This document shows positions 16,353 to 24,571 of a DNA stretch of 64,000 nt, piece by piece. The stretch is from Shinella kummerowiae (GTDB taxonomy: Bacteria; Pseudomonadota; Alphaproteobacteria; Rhizobiales; Rhizobiaceae). The stretch covers positions 1 to 64,000 of the forward strand of contig NZ_WUMK01000011.1 of assembly GCF_009827055.1 (NCBI RefSeq), read 5' to 3'. Position 1 is the stretch's first letter; every line of letters starts with the position of its first letter. The notes below the pieces were generated by a model. That model was not told the origin of the DNA and did no database searches. It was given only the letters and a program-made list of their open reading frames with translations. Position numbers and translations under genes: made by a program.

Positions 16353-16922
16353 TCATGTCCCCTGCCAGCTCTTCGAAAGCGGGGCGTGAGACAAGGCGAG
16401 GAGATCGATCGCGCGTGCTGCGAGATGGTCGACGATGTCTTCTACTGACTTCGGGTGATGGTAGAACGCGGGAACCGGCGGCATGACGATGGCGCCAATC
16501 TCGGTCACTGCGCACATGTTGCGCAAGTGGCCGAGATGTAGCGGAGTTTCTCGCGCAAGCAGCACGAGCCGGCGGCGTTCCTTCAGTTGGACATCAGCGG
16601 CGCGCGTCAGCAGTGAATCGTTGCGTCCCGTGGCGATTGCCGAAAGCGTCTGCATGGAGCACGGGGCGACGATCATCCCGCGAACGGGGAATGTGCCGCT
16701 TGCGATCGAAGCGCCGATATCTCCGATCGGGTGATGGTGGGTGGCGATGGAGAGGAGGCGAGTCAGTGCCTCCGGACCACATTCGTAATCCACCGTGCGC
16801 CGCGCCGCATCGGAGATGACGAGATGCGTTTCGACGGTGGACAGTGACGCGAGCCGTTCGACAATGCGCACACCGAGTGCCGCACCGGAAGCGCCGGAGA
16901 TACCAATGACGACCCGATTCAC
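16353..16922 (-). CDS. ubiX: Flavin prenyltransferase UbiX
   Basis: A 189-residue flavoprotein that makes prenylated FMN, the cofactor of UbiD decarboxylases. The N-terminus RVVIGISGASGAALGVRI is the FMN-binding loop, and APCSMQTLSAIATG with RRRLVLLARETPLHLGHL are the other family signatures. The GTG at 16922 overlaps the ubiD stop, so the pair is translationally coupled. Together they decarboxylate 3-polyprenyl-4-hydroxybenzoate in ubiquinone synthesis. Its grouping with ubiTUV suggests a dedicated anaerobic copy. Confidence 0.92.
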   Translation of the reverse strand: MNRVVIGISGASGAALGVRIVERLASLSTVETHLVISDAARRTVDYECGPEALTRLLSIATHHHPIGDIGASIASGTFPVRGMIVAPCSMQTLSAIATGRNDSLLTRAADVQLKERRRLVLLARETPLHLGHLRNMCAVTEIGAIVMPPVPAFYHHPKSVEDIVDHLAARAIDLLALSHAPLSKSWQGT

Positions 16923-18430
16923 CTGCCGGCCTCCCCCAGGCCGAGAGAAGACCAAAGTGCGTCAACCCCAGCCGTCACCTCTGGCGTCATCGTAAGGACC
17001 TGACCCCAGTCGCGACCGACTTCCGTGCCGATCTTTGTCGTGGCGTCCAGGCCCAGCTTGCCGCCGAGGCCGGATTTGGGAGAGGCGAAGTCGAGATAGT
17101 CGATCGGCGTGTTTTCCACTAGCATAACGTCGCGGCTGGCGTCGAAGCGCGTGGAGAGCGCCCAGATCACGTCCCGCCAGCTTTTGACATCGATGTCGCC
17201 ATCCACTGCGATGATCAGCTTCGTGTAGCTAAATTGCGGCAGCATCGACCAGAGGCCCATCATGATTCGGCGCGCCTGTCCCGGATATCGTTTGTCGATG
17301 GAAACGATCATCGCACGGTAAGAGCAGGCTTCCGGCGGCAGCCACAGATCGAGGATTTCTGGAAACTGGCGTTTTACCAACGGTACGAAGAGTTCGCCCA
17401 TCGCCTCGCCGAGCCTCGATGGCTCGTCCGGCGGACGGCCGGTATAGGTGGATAGATAGAGCGGGTTCTTGCGCATTGTGATCGCCGTTAGCTTCATCAC
17501 CGGGAAAGGTTCGACCGAATTGTAATAGCCTGTGTGGTCGCCATACGGGCCTTCCTCGGCAGTCTCAACGGCAGAAACCGTTCCTTCGAGAACGATTTCG
17601 GCGCTGGCCGGTACGGGTGTGGGGATAGTCACGCCGCGCGCCGTCTCCTGTCGCCGGCCTTTCAACACACCGGCAAAACTCAATTCGCTCATGCCGTCCG
17701 GCAGCGGCATGACGGCTGAAAGGATCGTTGCGGGATCCGCTCCGATAACGACAGCGACCGGCATGTGCTGTCCCAGCGCCTTCCAGAGGCGATGGTGCCG
17801 TGCCCCGCCGCGATGCGCCAGCCATCGCATGATCAACCGGTTACGGCCGAGCTTCTGCATGCGGTATATACCAACATTGACGTCGGCAGGATCGTCCGGT
17901 GCTCGCGTGATGACGAGGGGCCAACTGACGAGGGGGGCAGGTTCACCCGGCCAGCAGGTCTGGATCGGCAGGTCGTCGAGATTGGCGTCGTCGCCCCGCC
18001 AGACGATCTCCTGGCAGGGCGGACGCCGTGTCTCGCGCGGGTTCATCGACAGGGCGGCCCTGAGATTGGGCAGTTTCTGCCAGGCGTCCCGCATGGAGCG
18101 CGGCGGCTGCGGCTCGCGAAGGTCGGCAAGCAAGGCCGCGAGGTGTGGCAGCCGGCCGGTCTCAAGGCCGAAACCCCATTCGATGCGCTCGCGTGTGCCG
18201 AAGAGATTGGTAAGCAGAGGGATCGGCTGGACCCGACCTTTCCCATCGACCGGCCGTTCGAAGAGCAGCGCCGGCCCGTCCTCGGCCAGCACGCGTCGAT
18301 GGATTTCCGTAATCTCGTGGACCAGCGAGACGGGCTCGCAAATGCGCTTCAGCCGTGCCCGCCGCTCTAGCAAAGCGACGAAATCCTGGAGGTTGCCAAA
18401 ATGGCGCGGAATGGGGGCATCGGCTTTCAT
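16919..18430 (-). CDS. ubiD: UbiD-family 4-hydroxy-3-polyprenylbenzoate decarboxylase
   Basis: A 503-residue prenyl-FMN-dependent decarboxylase. Visible family segments are VNVGIYRMQ with the metal site region, PASAEIVLEGTV, EEGPYGDHTGYYN and GLWSMLPQFSYTKLIIAVD. It starts at the ATG at 18430 after AAGGAAAGG. It is divergent from ubiT with an NnrR-type box in between (18464-18477). The C-terminus SPKSGLGGKLGLDATTK carries the lysine-rich end typical of UbiD. Confidence 0.92.
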   Translation of the reverse strand: MKADAPIPRHFGNLQDFVALLERRARLKRICEPVSLVHEITEIHRRVLAEDGPALLFERPVDGKGRVQPIPLLTNLFGTRERIEWGFGLETGRLPHLAALLADLREPQPPRSMRDAWQKLPNLRAALSMNPRETRRPPCQEIVWRGDDANLDDLPIQTCWPGEPAPLVSWPLVITRAPDDPADVNVGIYRMQKLGRNRLIMRWLAHRGGARHHRLWKALGQHMPVAVVIGADPATILSAVMPLPDGMSELSFAGVLKGRRQETARGVTIPTPVPASAEIVLEGTVSAVETAEEGPYGDHTGYYNSVEPFPVMKLTAITMRKNPLYLSTYTGRPPDEPSRLGEAMGELFVPLVKRQFPEILDLWLPPEACSYRAMIVSIDKRYPGQARRIMMGLWSMLPQFSYTKLIIAVDGDIDVKSWRDVIWALSTRFDASRDVMLVENTPIDYLDFASPKSGLGGKLGLDATTKIGTEVGRDWGQVLTMTPEVTAGVDALWSSLGLGEAGR

Positions 18431-18463
18431 ACCTTTCCTTGCCGGGGAAAAATGGCGCGGTCT

Positions 18464-18477
18464 TTGACCTGGCGCAA
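18464..18477. promoter_or_regulatory. NnrR-type box between ubiD and ubiT
   Basis: TTGACCTGGCGCAA fits TTG-N8-CAA. It is 34 bases from the ubiD start and 60 bases from the ubiT start, so it may serve both directions. The same pattern recurs at the nor, hemN, nnrS and nirK promoters. Confidence 0.7.
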
Positions 18478-18536
18478 ACTCCTTTGCCGCCGGGCTCCCT
18501 AGGTTCGGCCTGACGCTTCTCTCCAAGGCTAGCCGC

Positions 18537-19043
18537 ATGCAATCCCTTCCGCTCTTTCTCGCAAAACCGGTCGACGTCGCCCCCCTTTGGCTGGTGGAGC
18601 GGGTGGCGCGCCTGATCTTTTCCGGTGTATTGAAGGCCCACCCCGATCTTTTCGAACGGCTCGGCACCTATCGCCAGGCGCGCTACTGCTTTTCCCCGAC
18701 CGACCTGCCGCTCCATTTCACCGTCGTTCCGGCGGCGCAAACGCTGGCGGTCTCACGCGGGCAGCCGCCGCAAGCCGATGCGCGCGTCGAGGGGCCGCTG
18801 CTGCTGCTGCTCGGCCTGCTCGAAGGCCGCTGCGATGCGGATGCGCTGTTCTTCTCGCGCGAGCTTTCGGTTACCGGCGACATGGAGGCCATGCTGGCGC
18901 TGCGCAATGCGCTCGACGACAGCGCCATCGACCTGCCGCGCGAACTTGGCAGGCTCGCCGGGCCGCTCTCGTTCCTGGTTGCGGGCACGGCACGATTCAT
19001 TCGCAGCAAAGCGCTGGAAGGAAGGGACACCACATGGAACTGA
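18537..19043 (+). CDS. ubiT: UbiT, SCP2-domain protein of O2-independent ubiquinone synthesis
   Basis: A 168-residue protein with an SCP2 lipid-binding domain (about residues 45-140: CFSPTDLPLHFTVV, GRCDADALFFSRELSVTGD). UbiT is an accessory factor thought to bind ubiquinone intermediates during anaerobic synthesis. It overlaps ubiU by 10 bases, and the order ubiT-ubiU-ubiV is that described for proteobacteria that make ubiquinone without oxygen. Confidence 0.9.
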   Translation: MQSLPLFLAKPVDVAPLWLVERVARLIFSGVLKAHPDLFERLGTYRQARYCFSPTDLPLHFTVVPAAQTLAVSRGQPPQADARVEGPLLLLLGLLEGRCDADALFFSRELSVTGDMEAMLALRNALDDSAIDLPRELGRLAGPLSFLVAGTARFIRSKALEGRDTTWN

Positions 19044-20011
19044 TCTGCCCCGCCGGCACGCCCGCCGCTTTTCGCGAGGCGGTGGAGGCCGGTGCCGATG
19101 CGGTCTATTGCGGCTTTCGCGACGAGACCAATGCCCGTAACTTCCCCGGCCTGAACTTCAGTCGCGAGGAGCTGCGCCAATCGACTGCGCTGGCACAGCG
19201 CAAGGGCGTGCAGACCTTCGTCGCGCTCAACACTTTCATGCGGGCGGGCGATGAGGCGCTGTGGTATTCGGCTGCCGACGATGCCGTGGCGCTGGGCGCC
19301 GATGCGCTGATCCTGGCCGATTTCGGCCTGATGGCCTATGTGGCGGAAAAATACCCGCAGCAGCGGCTGCACGTCTCCGTCCAGGCGTCTGCCTCGAACG
19401 CGGATGCGATCCGTTTCCTCGTCGAAGCCTTCGGGGCCAGGCGCGTCGTGCTGCCACGCGTGCTGACGGTGCAGGACATCGCCCGGCTGACGCGGCAGAT
19501 CGATTGCGAGGTCGAGGTCTTTGCTTTCGGCGGGCTGTGCGTCATGGCGGAGGGGCGGTGCTCGCTCTCCTCCTATGCCACCGGCAAATCGCCCAACATG
19601 AACGGCGTCTGCTCGCCGGCAAGTCATGTGCGCTACCGGCAGGACGGGGCGGATCTCGTTTCCGAACTGGGTGCCTATACGATCAACCGTTTCGGCCCCG
19701 GCGAGGCCTCCGGCTATCCGACGCTCTGCAAGGGGCGTTTCGATGTTGGCGGCGTCGAGGGTTATGCCTTCGAGGATCCGGTCTCGCTCGACGTGATCGA
19801 TGAGATCGACGCGCTGAGGGCGGCCGGCGTCTCGGCACTCAAGATCGAGGGCCGCCAGCGCGGCAAGGCCTATGTCGCGGAAGTGGTGTCCTCGCTGAAG
19901 AAGGCACTTGACGCGACGCCTGCGGAACGGGCCGTGCTCGTCGCCCGGTTGCGAACGATGAGCGAGGGTCAACGCACCACCGCCGGCGCCTATGACAAGC
20001 GCTGGCGATAG
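19034..20011 (+). CDS. ubiU: UbiU, U32-family hydroxylase subunit
   Basis: A 325-residue peptidase-U32 family protein that forms a heterodimer with UbiV and hydroxylates the ubiquinone ring without oxygen. It starts MELICPAGTPAAFREAVEAGADAV. The four cysteines expected to hold a 4Fe-4S cluster are visible in FGGLCVMAEGRC, NGVCSPASH and YPTLCKGRF. The ATG lies inside the end of ubiT. Length is normal for the family. Confidence 0.93.
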   Translation: MELICPAGTPAAFREAVEAGADAVYCGFRDETNARNFPGLNFSREELRQSTALAQRKGVQTFVALNTFMRAGDEALWYSAADDAVALGADALILADFGLMAYVAEKYPQQRLHVSVQASASNADAIRFLVEAFGARRVVLPRVLTVQDIARLTRQIDCEVEVFAFGGLCVMAEGRCSLSSYATGKSPNMNGVCSPASHVRYRQDGADLVSELGAYTINRFGPGEASGYPTLCKGRFDVGGVEGYAFEDPVSLDVIDEIDALRAAGVSALKIEGRQRGKAYVAEVVSSLKKALDATPAERAVLVARLRTMSEGQRTTAGAYDKRWR

Positions 20012-20019
20012 GAGACGAG

Positions 20020-20958
20020 ATGACGACAAATGCGGGCAAGCCGGCGCTCAGCCTCGGGCCGGTCTATTTCCTTTGGGACGGGCCGAAATGGCGCGATTTC
20101 TATTTCCGCATCGCGGACGAGGCGGCGGTCGAGCATGTGACGCTCGGCGAAACGGTCTGTTCCAAACGCCAGCATTTCAGCGAGCCGCATATCGCCGAGG
20201 TCGTCGAGCGGCTGGAGGCGGCCGGCAAGCGGGTGACGCTTTCCTCCCTCGCCATGGTGACGCTGCCGCGGGAAAGCCGCCATGTGCGCGACCTGATCGC
20301 CGACAGCATCCACCCCATCGAAGCCAACGACCTTTCGGCGCTCGGCCTCCTCAAGGGCAGGCCGCATGCGATCGGGCCGCTGGTCAACGTCTACAATGCG
20401 GCGACCGCGCGGCTGCTCGCCGCCCGCGGGGCGCAAAACATCTGCCTGCCGCCGGAACTGCCGGCTGCATCCATCCATCCGATGCTGGCGGCCATGCCGG
20501 ACTTCTCCTTCGAGATTTTTGCCTTCGGCCGCATGCCTCTCGCCATCTCGGCGCGCTGCGCCCATGCACGCTCCAAGGGGCTGACGAAGGACAATTGCCA
20601 GTTCGTCTGCGGCGAGGAACCCGACAGCCTGCCGCTGCGCACGCTCGACCGCCAGTCCTTCCTCGTGCTGAACGGCGTGCAGACCATGTCGAACAGTTGC
20701 GTGGTGCTTGTCGACGATCTGGCGCCGCTGGTCGAGGCGGGTCTTTCACGCATCCGGCTGTCGCCGCAGGATTGCGACATGGTCGAGGTGGCGGGCCTCT
20801 ACCGTGCGCTGCTCAATGGCCGGATCGACGGCGAAGAGGCGATCGCGGGCCTGGCAAGGGTCTATCCCGGCGTGCGCTTCTCGAATGGCTTCCTGCACAG
20901 GCAGGAGGGCGCGGCCTGGGTTTCGCGCGGGCGGAATGCGGCGACGGGACGCGACTGA
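20020..20958 (+). CDS. ubiV: UbiV, U32-family hydroxylase subunit
   Basis: A 312-residue U32 protein, partner of UbiU. Its cluster cysteines appear in GETVCSKRQHF (residue 47), ISARCAHARS and KDNCQFVC, the same arrangement as in characterised UbiV. It begins 8 bases after ubiU, preceded by GGAGACGAG. The pair allows ubiquinone to be made during anaerobic nitrite and NO respiration, where quinol is the electron source. Confidence 0.93.
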   Translation: MTTNAGKPALSLGPVYFLWDGPKWRDFYFRIADEAAVEHVTLGETVCSKRQHFSEPHIAEVVERLEAAGKRVTLSSLAMVTLPRESRHVRDLIADSIHPIEANDLSALGLLKGRPHAIGPLVNVYNAATARLLAARGAQNICLPPELPAASIHPMLAAMPDFSFEIFAFGRMPLAISARCAHARSKGLTKDNCQFVCGEEPDSLPLRTLDRQSFLVLNGVQTMSNSCVVLVDDLAPLVEAGLSRIRLSPQDCDMVEVAGLYRALLNGRIDGEEAIAGLARVYPGVRFSNGFLHRQEGAAWVSRGRNAATGRD

Positions 20959-20966
20959 GGGGCGGC

Positions 20967-21428
20967 TCAGGCGAAGACGTCGCGCGCTTCCGCCTTTGCC
21001 GAGAGAAGCGCTTCCAGGATCATCTGTTCCGAGAAGACGTGGCGGCGCAGGCTCTCCTGGAAGCCGCCGATCATGCGCGAAACCGTCTGCGGCGAGAGCC
21101 CGCAGCGATCGTCGGCGACGGCCTTCAGCGTCAGCGACAGTTCGTCGGCCGCGAGCCGGTCGCATCGGTGCTCCGCCTTCAGCCGCTCGATCGCGATAGC
21201 GGCGAAACACGAGCCGGCGTGCCGGTCGAAATCGCGAAAGAGCAGGCGTTCCTCAAGCTCGTGCACGGCGCCGAGGAGCGGCGGAACGGTATCGGCAAGC
21301 TCGCACAGCTCTCCGGCCAGCCCCGGCTCGCCCGCCGCCGCTTCAAGGCGCAGGCACAGGTCGAGCAGGTCGCGATGAAGCGCTTCGAGCCGGCCGATAT
21401 CGGCGGCGGCAAGGGTTGGGACGTTCAT
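20967..21428 (-). CDS. Hemerythrin-like protein in the nor region
   Basis: A 153-residue four-helix protein. Candidate iron ligands are in LEALHRDLLDLC, AVHELEERLLFRDFDRHAG, LKAEHRCDRLA and SLRRHVFSEQMIL, a pattern close to hemerythrin-domain proteins. Its ending is convergent with ubiV (8 bases). It follows the small norF-like hairpin protein on the same strand and shares the promoter with an NnrR-type box, so a role in sensing or handling NO or iron is inferred. Confidence 0.7.
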   Translation of the reverse strand: MNVPTLAAADIGRLEALHRDLLDLCLRLEAAAGEPGLAGELCELADTVPPLLGAVHELEERLLFRDFDRHAGSCFAAIAIERLKAEHRCDRLAADELSLTLKAVADDRCGLSPQTVSRMIGGFQESLRRHVFSEQMILEALLSAKAEARDVFA

Positions 21429-21437
21429 CACCGCCTC

Positions 21438-21602
21438 CTACTGGCCGAAGAACAGCACGGCGGCGATGACCACCGAGGCGCCGACGGCAGAGAACGTTCC
21501 GGCTCCCTGCAGCACGCCCATGCGATAGAGCATCAGGGCGAAGCCGGCGATGACCGGCGCCGCGACGAGGAGGCCGAACTGCGCATCCGTCATGGAAGTC
21601 AT
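21438..21602 (-). CDS. Small two-helix membrane protein divergent from norE
   Basis: A 54-residue protein made almost only of two hydrophobic segments (FGLLVAAPVIAGFALMLYRMGV and GTFSAVGASVVIAAVLFFG). The ATG at 21602 follows AAAGGACCC; a second ATG at 21593 is possible. It precedes the hemerythrin-like gene by 9 bases and is transcribed away from norE, sharing the NnrR-type box at 21656. Unknown family; perhaps a small subunit associated with the NO reductase. Confidence 0.6.
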   Translation of the reverse strand: MTSMTDAQFGLLVAAPVIAGFALMLYRMGVLQGAGTFSAVGASVVIAAVLFFGQ

Positions 21603-21655
21603 GGAAGGGTCCTTTCGTTTTGCCGCCATCATGCAGCACCCGCCATCGCCGCTCT

Positions 21656-21669
21656 TTGTGCCGGCGCAA
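21656..21669. promoter_or_regulatory. NnrR-type box between the small membrane protein and norE
   Basis: TTGTGCCGGCGCAA fits TTG-N8-CAA and is nearly palindromic with flanking T and A (TTTG...CAAA). It lies 34 bases from the norE start and 54 from the divergent gene. Confidence 0.75.
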
Positions 21670-21702
21670 AGAAGGCCGCGGGCGCCTGCGCTAGGAAAGG
21701 CC

Positions 21703-22257
21703 ATGGCGACGATAGACGATATGGACATGGCGGTCCGGAAGGCTAGGAGCGGGGAAGGCGATTGCCTGCTGCTCTGGATCCTGGTGTGGAGCGAGCTTGC
21801 CGCCTTCGGCGCGCTGCTCGTCGCCTTTCTGGTGACGACGGTGGTGGATGCCGGCGGCGCGTCCCTTCTCCGCTCGCATCTCCATCCGGGGCTTGCGGCC
21901 CTCAACACCGTGCTTCTCGTCTCCAGCGGCTGGCAGGCGGCGCTGGCGGTTCGCGGCGGCGCGGGTGCGGTCCGCCGTCCCCTCATGCTTGCGGCGCTTT
22001 TCGGCCTCGCCTTCGCGGCGGTGAAGATCGCCGAATATACGGTGGAAATCCGCTCCGGCATCGGCGGAGCCGGCACGCTTGCGGAACTCTATTTCCTCGT
22101 CACCGGCTTCCACCTGCTGCATGTCGTCTTCGGCACGGGCATCCTCCTCCTCGTCGCCTGGCGTCCGTCGCGGGCCAATGTCGTAATGATCGCGACGCTG
22201 TGGCACGTGATCGACCTCGTCTGGCTCGTGATGTTCCCCATCGTCTATCTCACCTGA
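21703..22257 (+). CDS. norE: NorE, cytochrome oxidase subunit III-like protein
   Basis: A 184-residue membrane protein with five hydrophobic segments, of the CoxIII/NorE family (LLLWILVWSELAAFGALLVAFL near the N-terminus, LYFLVTGFHLLHVVFGTGILLL, and VIDLVWLVMFPIVYLT at the end). NorE supports activity of the cNor nitric oxide reductase, although it is not part of the purified enzyme. The ATG at 21703 follows AGGAAAGG. norF follows by 7 bases. Confidence 0.9.
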   Translation: MATIDDMDMAVRKARSGEGDCLLLWILVWSELAAFGALLVAFLVTTVVDAGGASLLRSHLHPGLAALNTVLLVSSGWQAALAVRGGAGAVRRPLMLAALFGLAFAAVKIAEYTVEIRSGIGGAGTLAELYFLVTGFHLLHVVFGTGILLLVAWRPSRANVVMIATLWHVIDLVWLVMFPIVYLT

Positions 22258-22264
22258 GGCAGCC

Positions 22265-22540
22265 ATGACCCGACAGGCCCGCGAACAGTTTATCGCCACC
22301 CTTGCCATGCTGCTGACGCTCGCCCTCGGCGGTGCCTTCGTCGGCGGCCTCGGCGGCGGCCTGCTGGTGCCGATCGCCGCCGTGCTCGTCATGGCCTATG
22401 CGAAGGGACGTATCGTCATCCTCGATTTCCTGGAGCTGCGGGCGCAGCGCGGCGTCCTCCGATCCGCGCTGCTCGCCTGGCCGGCGGTGCTGCTCTCGCT
22501 CGCGCTCCTGCGCGCCGTCGCCGTCGCGCTCATCGGCTGA
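22265..22540 (+). CDS. norF: NorF, small membrane protein of NO reduction
   Basis: A 91-residue protein with three hydrophobic segments, similar to subunit IV of cytochrome oxidases; FVGGLGGGLLVPIAAVLVMAYAKGRIVILDFLELR holds the family core. It is co-transcribed with norE. NorF affects the efficiency of NO reduction in related bacteria. Confidence 0.85.
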   Translation: MTRQAREQFIATLAMLLTLALGGAFVGGLGGGLLVPIAAVLVMAYAKGRIVILDFLELRAQRGVLRSALLAWPAVLLSLALLRAVAVALIG

Positions 22541-22556
22541 CGAACCGCGCTGATCT

Positions 22557-22570
22557 TTGCCTGCGCGCAA
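22557..22570 (+). promoter_or_regulatory. NnrR-type box upstream of norC
   Basis: TTGCCTGCGCGCAA fits TTG-N8-CAA, flanked by T and A as at the norE site. It is about 127 bases upstream of norC and 17 bases after norF, so norCBQD has its own promoter. Confidence 0.75.
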
Positions 22571-22696
22571 AGAAGCCTTTTCATGCGGCGCTAGAACGGA
22601 GCGTCCCGCATCGTCGGCGAGGGGATCGCCGGCACCCAGTTTCGCGGGGTTTGACGCCGGTGCCCGAGGGGTTCTGGCCAAGGAAAGGACCAGGGG

Positions 22697-23149
22697 ATGG
22701 CAGAGCGCCTAACCAAGACCGGGGCCCGCAACGTCTTCTATGGCGGGTCCATCTTCTTCTTCACGATCTTCGTGGGGCTGACCGCCCATTCGCATTACTA
22801 CATGCGCACGGTATCCACCGACGAGACGACACTGACCGACAGCGTCGCGCGCGGCAAACACGTCTGGGAAAAGAACGCCTGTATCAACTGCCACACGCTG
22901 CTGGGTGAGGGCGCCTATTTCGCGCCCGAGCTCGGCAATGTGTGGAAGCGCTATGGCGGCGTGGAAGACCCAGAAGGCGCACGCGAGGCGCTGAAGGCCT
23001 GGATGGCCGCCCAGCCGAGCGGCGCGGAAGGCCGGCGGCAGATGCCGCAGTTCAATCTCACCGAACAGGAGGTCAACGATCTCGCCGACTTCCTCGAATG
23101 GACGAGCAAGATCAAGACCCAGAACTGGCCGCCGAACGACGCCGGTTAA
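22697..23149 (+). CDS. norC: Nitric oxide reductase cytochrome c subunit NorC
   Basis: A 150-residue membrane-anchored monoheme cytochrome c. One helix (FYGGSIFFFTIFVGLTAHSHYY) is followed by the heme site NACINCHTLLGEGAYFAPELG and the methionine ligand in RQMPQFNL. NorC passes electrons from periplasmic carriers to NorB. The start has AAGGACCAGGGG upstream; norB follows by 11 bases. Confidence 0.96.
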   Translation: MAERLTKTGARNVFYGGSIFFFTIFVGLTAHSHYYMRTVSTDETTLTDSVARGKHVWEKNACINCHTLLGEGAYFAPELGNVWKRYGGVEDPEGAREALKAWMAAQPSGAEGRRQMPQFNLTEQEVNDLADFLEWTSKIKTQNWPPNDAG

Positions 23150-23160
23150 GGAGAGACGAC

Positions 23161-24507
23161 ATGAAATATCAAACGCAAAAGGTCGCGATGCTGTACTTCT
23201 ACGGCGCGCTCGGCCTGTTCCTCGCCCAGGTGCTCTTCGGCGTCGTGGCCGGTACGATCTATGTGCTGCCCAACACGCTGTCCGAACTCCTGCCCTTCAA
23301 CATCGTGCGCATGATCCACACCAATGCGCTCGTCGTCTGGCTGCTCATGGGCTTCATGGGTGCCACCTACTACATGATCCCCGAGGAGACCGAGACGGAG
23401 CTTTACAGCCCCAGGCTCGCGATCGCGCAGTTCTGGATGTTCTTCGTCGCGGCCGGCCTGACGGTCGTCGGCTACATGTTCCGCATCCATGAAGGCCGCG
23501 AATTCCTCGAGCAGACCTTCATCGCCAAGGTCGGTATCGTCGTGGTCGTGCTGATGTTCCTGTTCAACATCACGATGACGGCGCTGAAGGGCCGCAAGAC
23601 CACAGTCATCAACATCCTGCTCTTCGGTCTGTGGGGGCTGGCGCTGTTCTTCCTCTTCGCCTTCTACAACCCGGCGAACCTCGCGCTCGACAAGATGTAC
23701 TGGTGGTACGTCATCCATCTCTGGGTTGAAGGCGTCTGGGAGCTGATCATGGCTTCGGTGCTCGCCTTCCTGATGATCAAGCTCAACGGCATCGACCGCG
23801 AGGTCGTGGAGAAGTGGCTGTATGTCATCGTCGGCCTGGCGCTGTTCTCGGGCATTCTGGGTACCGGTCACCACTATTATTGGATCGGCGCACCGGGTTA
23901 CTGGCAGTGGATCGGGTCGCTGTTCTCGACGCTGGAAGTGGCGCCCTTCTTCACCATGGTCATCTTCACCTTCGTGATGACCTGGAAGGCCGGCCGCAAT
24001 CATCCGAACAAGGCAGCACTCCTGTGGTCGATTGGCTGCTCGGTCATGGCCTTCTTCGGCGCCGGTGTCTGGGGCTTCCTGCACACGCTGTCGTCGGTGA
24101 ACTACTACAGCCACGGCACGCAGATAACGGCCGCGCACGGACACCTCGCCTTCTTCGGCGCCTATGTAATGCTGAACCTCGCCATGATGGCCTATGCCAT
24201 CCCGGAGATCCGCGGCCGCCAGCCCTACAACCAGTGGCTCTCGATCGTCAGCTTCTGGATCATGTGCACCGCCATGTCGGTCATGACCTTCGCGCTCACC
24301 TTTGCGGGCGTCGTGCAGATCCACCTGCAGCGCGTGCTCGGCGAAAGCTTCATGGACGTGCAGGACCAGCTGGCGCTGTTTTACTGGGTCCGCCTCGGCT
24401 CGGGCGTGGTCGTGCTCGTCTCGGCGTTGATGTTCATCTGGGCCGTGCTGGTGCCCGGCCGTGAGCGCACCGACAGCCTCACGCGGATGGTCCAACCCGC
24501 CGAGTGA
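23161..24507 (+). CDS. norB: Nitric oxide reductase catalytic subunit NorB
   Basis: A 448-residue, 12-helix member of the heme-copper oxidase superfamily that joins two NO molecules to nitrous oxide. It begins MKYQTQKVAMLYFYGALGLF. The active-site region shows HLWVEGVWELIMASVLAF with the FeB histidine and glutamate, GTGHHYYWIG, and NYYSHGTQITAAHGHLAFFG with further heme and FeB histidines. ATG preceded by AAGGAGAG. It has no N-terminal quinol-oxidase extension, so it is the cytochrome c-dependent type, matching norC. Confidence 0.97.
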   Translation: MKYQTQKVAMLYFYGALGLFLAQVLFGVVAGTIYVLPNTLSELLPFNIVRMIHTNALVVWLLMGFMGATYYMIPEETETELYSPRLAIAQFWMFFVAAGLTVVGYMFRIHEGREFLEQTFIAKVGIVVVVLMFLFNITMTALKGRKTTVINILLFGLWGLALFFLFAFYNPANLALDKMYWWYVIHLWVEGVWELIMASVLAFLMIKLNGIDREVVEKWLYVIVGLALFSGILGTGHHYYWIGAPGYWQWIGSLFSTLEVAPFFTMVIFTFVMTWKAGRNHPNKAALLWSIGCSVMAFFGAGVWGFLHTLSSVNYYSHGTQITAAHGHLAFFGAYVMLNLAMMAYAIPEIRGRQPYNQWLSIVSFWIMCTAMSVMTFALTFAGVVQIHLQRVLGESFMDVQDQLALFYWVRLGSGVVVLVSALMFIWAVLVPGRERTDSLTRMVQPAE

Positions 24508-24513
24508 GTGCTG

Positions 24514-24541
24514 GCCGGCCCCGTCATCCCGCGGGGCCGGC
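24514..24541 (+). terminator. Strong hairpin between norB and norQ
   Basis: GCCGGCCCCG (24514-24523) pairs with CGGGGCCGGC (24532-24541). It is followed by ACCTTTCC, a poor T run. It may attenuate transcription so that the structural genes norCB are made in excess of norQD, or may stabilise the norCB message. Confidence 0.5.
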
Positions 24542-24571
24542 ACCTTTCCTCTATAAGACTTGGAGATAGAA

